This document shows, piece after piece, positions 7,126 through 15,328 of a stretch of 17,490 bases of DNA. The notes beneath the pieces are model-generated. The model did no database searches and had not been told where the DNA came from. It was given only the letters and a program-made list of their open reading frames with translations. The DNA lies in contig JBILKW010000026.1 in NCBI GenBank assembly GCA_044376465.1, forward strand, positions 1 through 17,490, written 5' to 3'. The position numbers were made by a program, and so were the translations under genes. The stretch is from CAJBVG01 sp044376465. Lineage in GTDB: Bacteria > Bacteroidota > Bacteroidia > Sphingobacteriales > Sphingobacteriaceae. Each line of letters starts with the position of its first letter. Position 1 is the stretch's first letter.

Positions 7126-7866
7126 ATGTCATACAAATACAGACAAGTTTTATATCAAGATTATTATCAGAATCAATCTGGTCGTCATTTTCAATTGCAA
7201 ATTGAAGATAAAATGAATCGCGATGAACAACTTTTTCGTGCAGAAATATTACCCTTTATTCCTAAAAACAAAGACATTAAATTACTTGATATTGGCTGTG
7301 GTTTTGGCTCCCTAATTAACTTATTCAAAAAAGAAGGATACTCAACCTTAAAAGGCATAGATCTTAGCGAAAGCCAAGTTAAAATTGCACATGATTTTGG
7401 CATGATAAATGAAATTGAGTCAACAGATATTTCAACTTATTTGGCTGATAAAGAAAATTATTTTGATGTGATAACCGGCATAGATATTATTGAACATTTT
7501 AGCAAAGATGAATTAATAGAATTATTAAACACCATAAAAAAATCACTAAGATCAGGTGGAATTGCAATTTTTAGAACACCAAATATCGATGCCCCTTTCG
7601 CAACAGTTTTCGCAAATGGCGACTTTACGCATGAAAATTATATGAACAGCTCTTCTGCTACTCAATTATGCTTGAGCATGGGCTTCACAAATATCGAAGT
7701 ACGTTCATCGCATTTGCGGGTTGAAGGTTTCTTAAAAGAAATAATCAGGGTAATTACTTGGGCAATCATTTCAGCAACTATTAAACTAGTACTTTTTGCC
7801 AGCGCTAGAAGTTCAAAAAATGTTATACTAAGTCCAAATATGATTATTAAAGTTCAACGCCCCTAA
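7126..7866 (+). CDS. Class I SAM-dependent methyltransferase
   Basis: The 246-residue protein has a Rossmann-type methyltransferase core of the Methyltransf_23/UbiG-like kind. Motif I is LLDIGCGFGS (53-62), the ribose-binding acidic residue follows in GIDLSE (77-82), and the post-II segment is DVITGIDIIEHF (114-125). After the core, RTPNIDAPF and GDFTHENYMN match methyltransferases often found in polysaccharide loci, where they methylate sugars or sugar-linked lipids. An amphipathic or hydrophobic helix near the C-terminus (about 205-230, including VITWAIISATIKLVLFA) suggests membrane association. The start is the ATG at 7126, placed by the upstream promoter. It is the first gene of the cluster, with the glycosyltransferase 10 bp downstream. 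The acceptor is unknown. Confidence 0.85.
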   Translation: MSYKYRQVLYQDYYQNQSGRHFQLQIEDKMNRDEQLFRAEILPFIPKNKDIKLLDIGCGFGSLINLFKKEGYSTLKGIDLSESQVKIAHDFGMINEIESTDISTYLADKENYFDVITGIDIIEHFSKDELIELLNTIKKSLRSGGIAIFRTPNIDAPFATVFANGDFTHENYMNSSSATQLCLSMGFTNIEVRSSHLRVEGFLKEIIRVITWAIISATIKLVLFASARSSKNVILSPNMIIKVQRP

Positions 7867-7876
7867 CCGCAGTACA

Positions 7877-9016
7877 TTGAAGATAGGTATTAATACACGT
7901 TTTTTAATTGAAAATAAACTCGAAGGTATTGGATGGTTCACATTCGAAACATTAAAACGAATTTGCATTGATCATCCAGAACACGAATTTTATTTTTTCT
8001 TTGATCGATCATTTCCGAAAGAATTTATATTTTCAAATAACATAAAACCAGTAACCCTTTTTCCACCCGCTCGCCACCCCTTTTTGTATTATTTATTTTT
8101 TGAATTTGCTATTCCAAACGCTATTAAGAAATATAAAATTGATTATTTTATTTCTACGGATGGATTTATACCTACAAACCCTAGCGTACCTTGCCTTTCC
8201 GTTATACATGATATAAATTTTGAACACAGACCTGACGATTTACCACTTCTAACAAAATTATATTATAAGTACTTCTTTCCAATTTTTGCAAAAAAATCAT
8301 CTAGAATTGTAACTGTTTCTGAATTTTCAAGAAATGACATCATTTCTACCTATAAAATTTCGAAAGATAAAATAGATGTAGTTTATAACGGTGCAAATGA
8401 AGAATATGTACCAATTAAAGAAGATGTCAAAGAAATTATCAGAACAACTTACAGCAATAGCAAAAACTATTTTGTTTATGTAGGCTCATTAAATCCTCGA
8501 AAAAATATTAAAAATTTGATCCTTGCATTTGATAATTTTAAAACAAAAACAAATAGCGATTTTAAGTTATTAATAATTGGCTCTGTAATGCATGATGATA
8601 AAGATTTCAAATCAACGCTTGAATCATTAATATTTAAAAAAGATATTATTTTTTGTGGTAGGCTAAACACTACAGATCTTCATTTAGTTATTGCCTCTGC
8701 CTATGCAATGACCTATGTTCCATTTTACGAAGGCTTCGGCATTCCGGTGTTGGAGTCCATGTATTGTAATGTGCCAGTAATTACTTCAAACACTACTTCT
8801 TTACCCGAAGTTGCGGGTGAAGCAGCCACTCTAGTAGATCCAAACTCTGTATCAGATATTGCAAATGCGATGTGTGATTTATTTACTGATAAAAATTTAC
8901 ACGCACAATTGATACAAAAATCTCAACTTAGAAAAAAAGAATTTTCTTGGAATAGAACAGCATCACTTTTTTGGAATTCCATGCAAAAACTAATGAATGA
9001 AAATCCTAAGATTTAA
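7877..9016 (+). CDS. GT4-family glycosyltransferase (GT-B fold)
   Basis: The 379-residue protein begins MKIGINTRFL, the first strand of GT-B glycosyltransferases, and has no transmembrane segment. The N-terminal acceptor domain includes VIHDINFEHRP (109-119). The C-terminal nucleotide-sugar domain includes YVGSLNPRKN (201-210) with the conserved basic residue, GRLNTTDL (261-268) and the E-x7-E motif YEGFGIPVLESM (Glu285, Glu293), typical of retaining GT4 enzymes. It should add a sugar from a nucleotide donor to a lipid-linked oligosaccharide at the cytoplasmic face of the membrane. The start is a TTG at 7877; no ATG is available before the conserved first strand. The sugar and linkage cannot be read from sequence. 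It sits 10 bp after the methyltransferase and 15 bp before the flippase gene. Confidence 0.9.
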   Translation: MKIGINTRFLIENKLEGIGWFTFETLKRICIDHPEHEFYFFFDRSFPKEFIFSNNIKPVTLFPPARHPFLYYLFFEFAIPNAIKKYKIDYFISTDGFIPTNPSVPCLSVIHDINFEHRPDDLPLLTKLYYKYFFPIFAKKSSRIVTVSEFSRNDIISTYKISKDKIDVVYNGANEEYVPIKEDVKEIIRTTYSNSKNYFVYVGSLNPRKNIKNLILAFDNFKTKTNSDFKLLIIGSVMHDDKDFKSTLESLIFKKDIIFCGRLNTTDLHLVIASAYAMTYVPFYEGFGIPVLESMYCNVPVITSNTTSLPEVAGEAATLVDPNSVSDIANAMCDLFTDKNLHAQLIQKSQLRKKEFSWNRTASLFWNSMQKLMNENPKI

Positions 9017-9031
9017 TTTGTACATTTACGT

Positions 9032-10480
9032 ATGCAAAGAAAATTTATCCTCAATCTTATACTAATCATTTTAGTAAATTTGATGATAAAGCCAATGTAC
9101 ATTTTTGGCATCGAAAGAAATATCCAAAATATTGTAGGTGCTGCAGATTATGGCCTGTTTTATTCCCTATTTAATTTGAGTTTTATTTTAAGTATTATCC
9201 TCGACCCAGGTATAACTAATTATAACAATAGACACATTGCGCAAAACGAACATTTACTTAGCACATCCTTTTCGAACATTATATCTTTAAAGATTTTTTT
9301 AACTTTTATTTATATTGTTGTAATTACTATTTATGCTTTGGTGCTAACATTTAATACCGAAGAATGGTATTTAATTTCGTTACTAATTATAGGCCAAATA
9401 TTAAATTCATTTACGCTGTATAACCGCTCGAACTTAGCAGGAATGCAGCTTTTCAAAACAGATACATTTATTTCTATATTAGATAAATTACTGATGATTA
9501 TTGTTTGTGCACCAATTATTTATTTTGGCCTGGGTACTGCAAACTTAAACATTGCTACGTTTATTACCCTACAAACATTCTCGTTTTTGGGTGCTGCTAT
9601 TATTTCGTTTTTTTATGTAAAAAAACACACCAAGTTTTTTAAAATTCATCTTAATTGGGCTAATTCTATTTCAATTCTTAAAGAGAGCTACCCCTTTGCA
9701 ATACTTGCATTACTAATGTTAATTTACACAAAGGCCGACACCGTTTTACTAAAAGAAATTCACAAAAATGGAAATAAAGAAGTAGGTGTTTATGCCGCTG
9801 CTTACAGATTAATTGACGCACTTAATATGATTGCAGTACTATTTTCTGGTCTGCTGTATCCTATTTTTGCACGAATGATTAAAGAGAAACAGAACATTGA
9901 AGGCTTATTAAAAACATCTTTCTCTTTATTGGTATTACCCTCGGCAGTTTTTGCACTGTTTTCCTTTTTCTATGCTGAAAACATTATGCAGTTACTGTAT
10001 ATTAATAATGTGGCCGAAGCAGCAAAAATATTTAAAATATTAATTATTGGGTTTGTATTTATTTGTAATGGATACATTTATGGTACATTACTTACAGCCA
10101 ATGGGAATATTCGTTTGTTAAATAAAATTGCATTTGTTGGTGTACTAATCAATATTCTATTAAACCTTATTTTTATACCATTCTATGGGGCCTTGGGTTC
10201 TGCTTATGTGTCGGTATGTACCTTCTTTATTGTAACAAGTACTCAACTATATTTTAGCCATAGAAAATTCGATATAAATGTTCAAATAAGCTATATTATC
10301 AGAGCAATACTATCCTTAATAGCAATTGTTTTAATATGCTATTTTTCTATGAAGCTAAATTTCAACTGGTTAAGTAAATATGCTTTTGGCATCATCTTAT
10401 CTATAATAATATTGATTATAAGCCGTTTACTCCCTATTAAGCAACTAACCCTATTAATGAAGCAAGATAAAATTGTTTAG
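9032..10480 (+). CDS. Wzx-like polysaccharide flippase (MOP superfamily)
   Basis: The 482-residue integral membrane protein has about 12-14 hydrophobic helices spread over its whole length and very few long loops. The N-terminus (RKFILNLILIILVNLMIKP, then ADYGLFYSLFNLSFILSIILDPGI in fragments) and the repeat-like second half with YAAAYRLIDALNM and LYPIFARM match the polysaccharide-synthesis/export family of MOP transporters. It would move lipid-linked repeat units across the inner membrane to the periplasmic face. It sits between the glycosyltransferase and the chain-length gene, the usual Wzx/Wzy company. I leave the symbol empty because flippases of this kind are too divergent to name securely. 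Confidence 0.85.
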   Translation: MQRKFILNLILIILVNLMIKPMYIFGIERNIQNIVGAADYGLFYSLFNLSFILSIILDPGITNYNNRHIAQNEHLLSTSFSNIISLKIFLTFIYIVVITIYALVLTFNTEEWYLISLLIIGQILNSFTLYNRSNLAGMQLFKTDTFISILDKLLMIIVCAPIIYFGLGTANLNIATFITLQTFSFLGAAIISFFYVKKHTKFFKIHLNWANSISILKESYPFAILALLMLIYTKADTVLLKEIHKNGNKEVGVYAAAYRLIDALNMIAVLFSGLLYPIFARMIKEKQNIEGLLKTSFSLLVLPSAVFALFSFFYAENIMQLLYINNVAEAAKIFKILIIGFVFICNGYIYGTLLTANGNIRLLNKIAFVGVLINILLNLIFIPFYGALGSAYVSVCTFFIVTSTQLYFSHRKFDINVQISYIIRAILSLIAIVLICYFSMKLNFNWLSKYAFGIILSIIILIISRLLPIKQLTLLMKQDKIV

Positions 10481-10490
10481 ATAATAATTT

Positions 10491-10498
10491 TAACTTTG
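10491..10498 (+). promoter_or_regulatory. Candidate internal promoter (-7 element) before wzz
   Basis: TAACTTTG is an exact TAnnTTTG element in the 40-bp gap after the flippase gene, ending 23 nt before the wzz ATG at 10521. No TTG occurs at the 20-nt spacing; the nearest is at 15 nt (10473-10475). It could give the Wzz-ligase pair an independent supply of mRNA. Confidence 0.5.
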
Positions 10499-10520
10499 CA
10501 GTTATTATAACCTAAATTAA

Positions 10521-11642
10521 ATGAAGCTAGAAAACGACAACAGCTATTCTTTCGACGTATTTTATTTTATCAAATTAGTTTGGAGTTGGAAAATTTCCAT
10601 TATTTCAATTTGCATTATTTCAGGAATTTTAACCTATCTCTTTACCGGTCCATCATTCATAGAACCGAAGTATAAAGCTGATGTTATCTTTTATCCAACC
10701 ACCAATGCAAACCTCTCCACCACCATTCTTACTGAGCCAGGTAATCAAGGCTATGGCTTATTAGAATTTGGTTCCGACGAAGATGGAGAGCAATTGCTTC
10801 AAATTCTAAAGTCGGATGAAATGCGTAACAACGTTATTAACAACTTTAAATTGGCTACGCATTATGGTTTTGATAGCTCAAAGATCGTTTCAATGTTGGG
10901 GCTTCGTACCATGTTAAGTAAGAATTTGGAAATAAAACAAACAGAATTTAAAGCAATACAAGTTACAGTATTCGATAAAGACCCTCAGTTAGCGGCAGAC
11001 ATTGCGAATTATATTGCAAATTATGCCGATTTTCAAAAAAATGCCATTCAAAAAGTAAAGGCTAAAGAAGCATTGTCAATTATTGAAAAAGAATATTTCA
11101 AAGAACAACGCTTTATGGATTCAATAAATAGCCTATTAATGGAATTAAGAAATTTAGGCATTTATGATTACTTCGAACAATTCTCACAATTAAACGAAGC
11201 ATATACGTTAAATTCTGTGCGCCTTGACCAAGAAGAAGCTTTGTTAAAAGTGTACGAAGAAAATAAAAAATCACTGCCAGATACGTTAATCATAAAAACG
11301 AAAGCAAGAGTTCAAGGGTATAAAGCAGCAGTAAACTCATTAAAACCTACGCTTGATAAAATCAAGAAACACGGCGGATCTTACATTAATAACATAAATA
11401 ACCTAGAGTTTGAACGAAGGAAATACCAAAGTTTAAAATCAAGATATGAAAGTGCTAAGATGGAATTCGAAAGTGCCTTACCACAAAAATTTATAATTAA
11501 TGCCGCAGAAAAACCTGAAATTCCTGCAAAACCTCGCAGATTGTTGAGTGCTGCAATAGTTGCCCTCTCCACTTTTTTCTTCGCACTAATCATCATTGCT
11601 TTAATCGATATTTTACCATTCATTAGAAAAAAATTAGCTTGA
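10521..11642 (+). CDS. Wzz-like polysaccharide chain-length determinant (PCP family)
   Basis: The 373-residue protein has the two-helix topology of polysaccharide co-polymerases. There is a cytoplasmic N-terminus, a first transmembrane helix (about 24-41), a large periplasmic domain with coiled-coil segments (about 180-320), and a second transmembrane helix (about 345-366). The Pro-rich stretch AAEKPEIPAKPRR just before the second helix is the classic PCP signature. No tyrosine-kinase domain follows, so it resembles Wzz or a stand-alone PCP rather than a Wzc-type fusion. It would set the modal chain length of the polymer with the ligase/polymerase encoded next. The stop overlaps the next start by 4 nt (TTGA), indicating translational coupling. 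Confidence 0.85.
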   Translation: MKLENDNSYSFDVFYFIKLVWSWKISIISICIISGILTYLFTGPSFIEPKYKADVIFYPTTNANLSTTILTEPGNQGYGLLEFGSDEDGEQLLQILKSDEMRNNVINNFKLATHYGFDSSKIVSMLGLRTMLSKNLEIKQTEFKAIQVTVFDKDPQLAADIANYIANYADFQKNAIQKVKAKEALSIIEKEYFKEQRFMDSINSLLMELRNLGIYDYFEQFSQLNEAYTLNSVRLDQEEALLKVYEENKKSLPDTLIIKTKARVQGYKAAVNSLKPTLDKIKKHGGSYINNINNLEFERRKYQSLKSRYESAKMEFESALPQKFIINAAEKPEIPAKPRRLLSAAIVALSTFFFALIIIALIDILPFIRKKLA

Positions 11643-13111
11643 ACAACGTTAGGAACATAGGGAAGAATGATTATTATTTCTTTTTTAGTTCGGCATTAAT
11701 TTTCATTGCTCTCAACATCGTTGGGCTTTGGAAAGAAATTCCTTATTTAAATGCAATACCTTTTATTATTCTATTTTGTGTGTTAATTGTTAGAGATTAC
11801 AGACTTGTATTTTATTTTTTATTAGCATCCTTGCCCATTTCTATCGAATTCTTTTTCGGCAGTTTAAGTTTGTCGGCGCCATCAGAACCAATTTTAATTT
11901 TATCCACTGGCTTGTGGCTAATATTGTTTATTAATAAAAGAACAAACCTTTATCAGCACTTAAATAATTTATTAATTGTATTAATTATTCTGCAACTTTT
12001 ACTTTTTACCTTTAATATTTTTATTTCTCGCGAACCAATATTATCATTGAAATATCTGCTTGCTAAAATTTGGTTCTTTGGTGGTTTTATTTTTCTTCCA
12101 TTACTGTTTTTAAAAGAAGAGAAACAATTTAAAATTGCATTTTGGTCGTTTTTTATCCCTTTAATGCTCACTGTTTTTTACACCATTTTTAACCACGCTA
12201 AAACAGGCTTTAGTTTTGAAGAAGTAAACCAATCTGCTCGCCCATTTTATGCAAACCATGTAATATATGCATGCACCTTAGGCCTAGCCTTGCCATTTAG
12301 TGTAGCTGCCTTAGGTTGGTATAAAGAAAATCGACTTTTAAAACTCATCTTGATTTCGATGATAATTGTATTGGTATTCGCAATTATTACATCTTACACA
12401 CGTACAACTTGGCTAAGTGTGTTCGCAGCAATTGCAAGTGTGTTGGTATTTAAATCTAAATTTTTAAAACTAGCTTTTGTAGTTGCCTCTGTTGGCGTTG
12501 TATTTTTCTGCTATCAATTAGTGGATCAAAACAACTACATGAAATACGCACCTAATTATAGCAATACCGTTTTTAATAGAGAAGATTTTGGTAAACACAT
12601 GGCAGCTACTGTAGAATTAAGTGATGTTTCTGGTATGGAACGTGTATATCGTTGGGTGGCGGCAATTAATTTAATACAACATAATTTTTGGTTCGGCACT
12701 GGTAACAATACTTTTTATCCAACATATAAAGAGTACGCAAACCCTGCGTTTATTACCTATTTGAGTGATAACCCCGAACGATCTAGCACGCATAATTATT
12801 TTTTGCTAATTTTTTGTGATCAAGGTGTTTTCGGATTTATTTTATTTCTTGCATTGTATATAGTGGCAATGCTAAAAACAAAAACCATTTATACCTTAAG
12901 CAACTCCACATTCATTAAAAACTTAATGCTTACTTGTTTTGCAACCATGGTCATATTTTTAGTTCATCTCGTATTAGGCGACATGGTAGAAGTAGATAAA
13001 AACGGCGGCATTTTTCTCATAATCATAGCCATAATTGTTGGTGCCGAATACAAGGTACGAAATCAACAAAAACAGAATGAACTTAATTCTTCTGATCAAA
13101 TGCATCTCTAA
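11639..13111 (+). CDS. O-antigen ligase / Wzy-like polymerase family membrane protein
   Basis: The 490-residue protein has about 10-12 transmembrane helices and one large periplasmic loop (about 290-390), as in the PF04932 family. Conserved positions expected of WaaL/Wzy enzymes include Arg201 (ARPFYANH), Arg255 (SYTRTTWL), Arg335/Arg338 (GMERVYRW), the GTGNNTFYPTY segment (353-363) and His385 in SSTHNYFLLIF. It would either polymerise repeat units or transfer polymer to a lipid or protein; family membership alone cannot separate these. The start is a TTG at 11639 overlapping the wzz stop, and no in-frame ATG exists near the N-terminus. Its 3' end overlaps the convergent ABC permease gene by 29 bp. 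Confidence 0.85.
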   Translation: MNNVRNIGKNDYYFFFSSALIFIALNIVGLWKEIPYLNAIPFIILFCVLIVRDYRLVFYFLLASLPISIEFFFGSLSLSAPSEPILILSTGLWLILFINKRTNLYQHLNNLLIVLIILQLLLFTFNIFISREPILSLKYLLAKIWFFGGFIFLPLLFLKEEKQFKIAFWSFFIPLMLTVFYTIFNHAKTGFSFEEVNQSARPFYANHVIYACTLGLALPFSVAALGWYKENRLLKLILISMIIVLVFAIITSYTRTTWLSVFAAIASVLVFKSKFLKLAFVVASVGVVFFCYQLVDQNNYMKYAPNYSNTVFNREDFGKHMAATVELSDVSGMERVYRWVAAINLIQHNFWFGTGNNTFYPTYKEYANPAFITYLSDNPERSSTHNYFLLIFCDQGVFGFILFLALYIVAMLKTKTIYTLSNSTFIKNLMLTCFATMVIFLVHLVLGDMVEVDKNGGIFLIIIAIIVGAEYKVRNQQKQNELNSSDQMHL

Positions 13112-14090
13112 TACCCGAAGAGAAAATATTAAATGCATATACTAATAACATAATCGCTAAACCTGGAATTAAAGCCAAGTATGCTGCATCCATAATGATG
13201 TAGCCATAATGTTCTTTAACCATGCCACCCCAAGTTGGTGTTGGCGGTTGTGCCCCGAATCCTAAAAAACTCAAGCCCGCTTCGAGTAAAATTGCCGACG
13301 CAAAATTTGCTGCAGCCATTACTAATAAGGGGCCTAAAATATTTGGTAATATATGTTTAAATATTATTCTAAATTCATGATAACCTAAGGCTTTTGCAGC
13401 TTCAACAAACTCTATGTTTTTAATGCTTAATATTTGCCCACGTACTAGCCTGGCTACTTCTACCCACATGCTTAGCCCTATTGCAATAAATACCTGCCAA
13501 AATCCTTTGCCTAGTGCAAACGAAATTGCAATCACTAATAATAAGGAGGGCAAAGACCAAATTACATTAATAAACCATGTAATTAATACATCTAGTTTGC
13601 CGCCGTAATATCCTGCAATAGCACCTAAAAACACTCCAAGGAACATCGAAATAATAACAGACACCATGCCAACCGATAATGATATCCTTGTGCCCAAAAT
13701 CATTCTACTTAACACATCTCTGCCGTATCGATCTGTACCAAGCCAATAAGTTCTGGTGATGTATTTGTTTGTTGATACAATCGTGTCTGTATCAAAAACT
13801 GGAGTATATTTTGAATTAGATTCTCTGCCATTAATCCATTTATTAATAAAACTATTATTGATGTTGCTTTTTCCAGTCCCTTCAACTTTAAATTTTATTT
13901 TAGTGCCTGGTGGCATAGTGCTTATTTCTAAATGCATTTCATTTGCATTCGGGCTATCATCAGGCATTATTAAATATCCTGCCAACGCAATTACAATTGT
14001 AAATAAAATAAGAAAGCCACCAAACATAGCAAGTTTATTCTTCTTTAATTTCGAAACAACTCTTTTTAATGGGCTATCTATTTCCTTCAT
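13083..14090 (-). CDS. ABC transporter permease, OppC/DppC family
   Basis: The 335-residue protein is the inner-membrane subunit of a peptide/nickel-type ABC importer. An OppC-like N-terminal segment with the first helix (about 20-42) precedes a soluble insert of about 75 residues. After it come the family motif LGTDRYGRDVLSR (117-129) and five more helices. The EAA loop that contacts the ATPase is FVEAAKALGYHEFRIIFKHI (229-248). I chose the ATG at 14090 because it overlaps the upstream glycosyltransferase stop as ATGA; the ATG at 14111 would lengthen the overlap and adds only seven residues. No OppB-type partner, ATPase or substrate-binding protein is in the window, so the permease must assemble with subunits encoded elsewhere. 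The substrate is unknown. The gene tail overlaps the ligase gene on the other strand. Confidence 0.9.
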   Translation of the reverse strand: MKEIDSPLKRVVSKLKKNKLAMFGGFLILFTIVIALAGYLIMPDDSPNANEMHLEISTMPPGTKIKFKVEGTGKSNINNSFINKWINGRESNSKYTPVFDTDTIVSTNKYITRTYWLGTDRYGRDVLSRMILGTRISLSVGMVSVIISMFLGVFLGAIAGYYGGKLDVLITWFINVIWSLPSLLLVIAISFALGKGFWQVFIAIGLSMWVEVARLVRGQILSIKNIEFVEAAKALGYHEFRIIFKHILPNILGPLLVMAAANFASAILLEAGLSFLGFGAQPPTPTWGGMVKEHYGYIIMDAAYLALIPGLAIMLLVYAFNIFSSGIRDAFDQKN

Positions 14091-15220
14091 CTTACTTTCC
14101 TGCCTTTCCAAATATAAGTAGAACTTAAATTGCCTAATAGTCCTACGGTAACAATATATGGCGTATAAAGCAACTCTACTAATATAATAAATGGGATGTA
14201 TGTTAATTTTTTAAAAAAAAACAATGTTTGGATTATTACGATTGAGTCAAATAAAAATTTAAAAATAAATGCCACTTGCAAATAGATAAAAATCTGATGA
14301 TTGTAAAACGAAAATGGCACGCTTAAGAGCAATGAAAGATTAAACAAGAAAACTGAACTTAATAAAAAAGAGCTACGATAATCAAAAAATATTGTACTTT
14401 TTGATGCCCATCGTTTTCTTTGTTGCAAAAAGCTTTTAAAGTCCTTCTTTGCATAAGTCTTTACAATGGCCGAACGATTTTTAAGAAATCCTACTAAGGC
14501 CGCATTTTTTTTGAATACTTTATGCAATAACATTTCATCGTCACCGCTTGCAACATTATCAATTCCTTCGTACCCTTTTACTGCGTGAAACAACTCTCTC
14601 GTGTAAATCATATTAGCACCATTGCAAGTATTCGGCATGCCGTTATTTATACACGCCGCTGCTGCACATATTAAATATTGAAATTCTATAGTTTGGACTT
14701 TTTCAAACCAATTTTTTTCAGAATGGTAACTAACCGGTGCCGAAATTAATTGCACATCTTCTTTTAGATAAAAGTCGACGATACAAGCAATCCAATTTTC
14801 CGGAACTCTACAATCGCCATCTGTAGTTACGATTAACTCCGCCTGAGAATGATTCACGCCCAAAGTTATGGCCCTTTTTTTATAAGAATTAATTTTTTCA
14901 TCAACCTTTAGCGGAATAACTTTTACATTTTTGTAGTTTAATCCATTTATAATTTCAATAGTATTATCAGTAGAGTCATCGTCTATTACTAATACTTCAA
15001 TAAATTCTGATGGGTACGTTTGAGATTGTATATCGGCTAATAATTTAGCTATATGTTGCTCTTCATTTCTAACAGGTATTATGATAGTAAGTGTAGGGTA
15101 CCTGTAAAAATGATAGTTAGGATTGTGCGTTCTAGCCCTTGCCCACCCTATTACAAAATAGGAAACAATGAATAAATACGTAAATAACAAAAAATATAAA
15201 ACAACTAAAATTGCAATCAC
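14087..15220 (-). CDS. Membrane-anchored GT2-family glycosyltransferase
   Basis: The 377-residue protein has one N-terminal transmembrane helix (about 2-24), a GT-A catalytic domain and several C-terminal helices (about 284-370). Catalytic-domain landmarks are IIIPVRNEEQHI (46-57), VIDDDSTD (78-85), TDGDC (133-137, the metal-binding DxD), GDDEML (226-231) and QQRKRW (266-271). The last resembles the Q(Q/R)xRW motif of processive or lipid-acting enzymes such as ceramide glucosyltransferases and cellulose-synthase relatives. It probably transfers a sugar to a lipid or growing polymer at the cytoplasmic membrane face. The start is a GTG at 15220; an in-frame stop lies just upstream at 15230-15232. 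It is translationally coupled to the ABC permease and divergent from ruvC. Confidence 0.88.
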   Translation of the reverse strand: MIAILVVLYFLLFTYLFIVSYFVIGWARARTHNPNYHFYRYPTLTIIIPVRNEEQHIAKLLADIQSQTYPSEFIEVLVIDDDSTDNTIEIINGLNYKNVKVIPLKVDEKINSYKKRAITLGVNHSQAELIVTTDGDCRVPENWIACIVDFYLKEDVQLISAPVSYHSEKNWFEKVQTIEFQYLICAAAACINNGMPNTCNGANMIYTRELFHAVKGYEGIDNVASGDDEMLLHKVFKKNAALVGFLKNRSAIVKTYAKKDFKSFLQQRKRWASKSTIFFDYRSSFLLSSVFLFNLSLLLSVPFSFYNHQIFIYLQVAFIFKFLFDSIVIIQTLFFFKKLTYIPFIILVELLYTPYIVTVGLLGNLSSTYIWKGRKVR

Positions 15221-15292
15221 TTTAAAAAGTTAAATATTACTATTTGTTCTTTAAAAACCAGTGGCAAGATAACATTTTATCTCTCAATCTTG

Positions 15293-15300
15293 TATCTTTA
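15293..15300 (+). promoter_or_regulatory. Candidate -7 element for ruvC
   Basis: TATCTTTA matches TAnnTTTG at all but the last base and lies 29 nt before the ruvC start. No clear -33 TTG occurs at the expected spacing, only a TTTT at 15275-15278. It is a plausible but unproven promoter. Confidence 0.35.
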
Positions 15301-15328
15301 CAATGCATAGCGTTAAAATTTATAGCCT

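Noticed and set aside
9021..9028. TACATTTA as a promoter for the flippase gene
   Set aside because: One base off consensus, only 3 nt before the ATG, and the gene lies 15 bp after the glycosyltransferase, so operon read-through is simpler.
13756..14121. 121-codon plus-strand open frame opposite the permease and GT2 ends
   Set aside because: It is antisense to two well-supported genes, with no conserved motif; its hydrophobic composition is the mirror of the permease coding.
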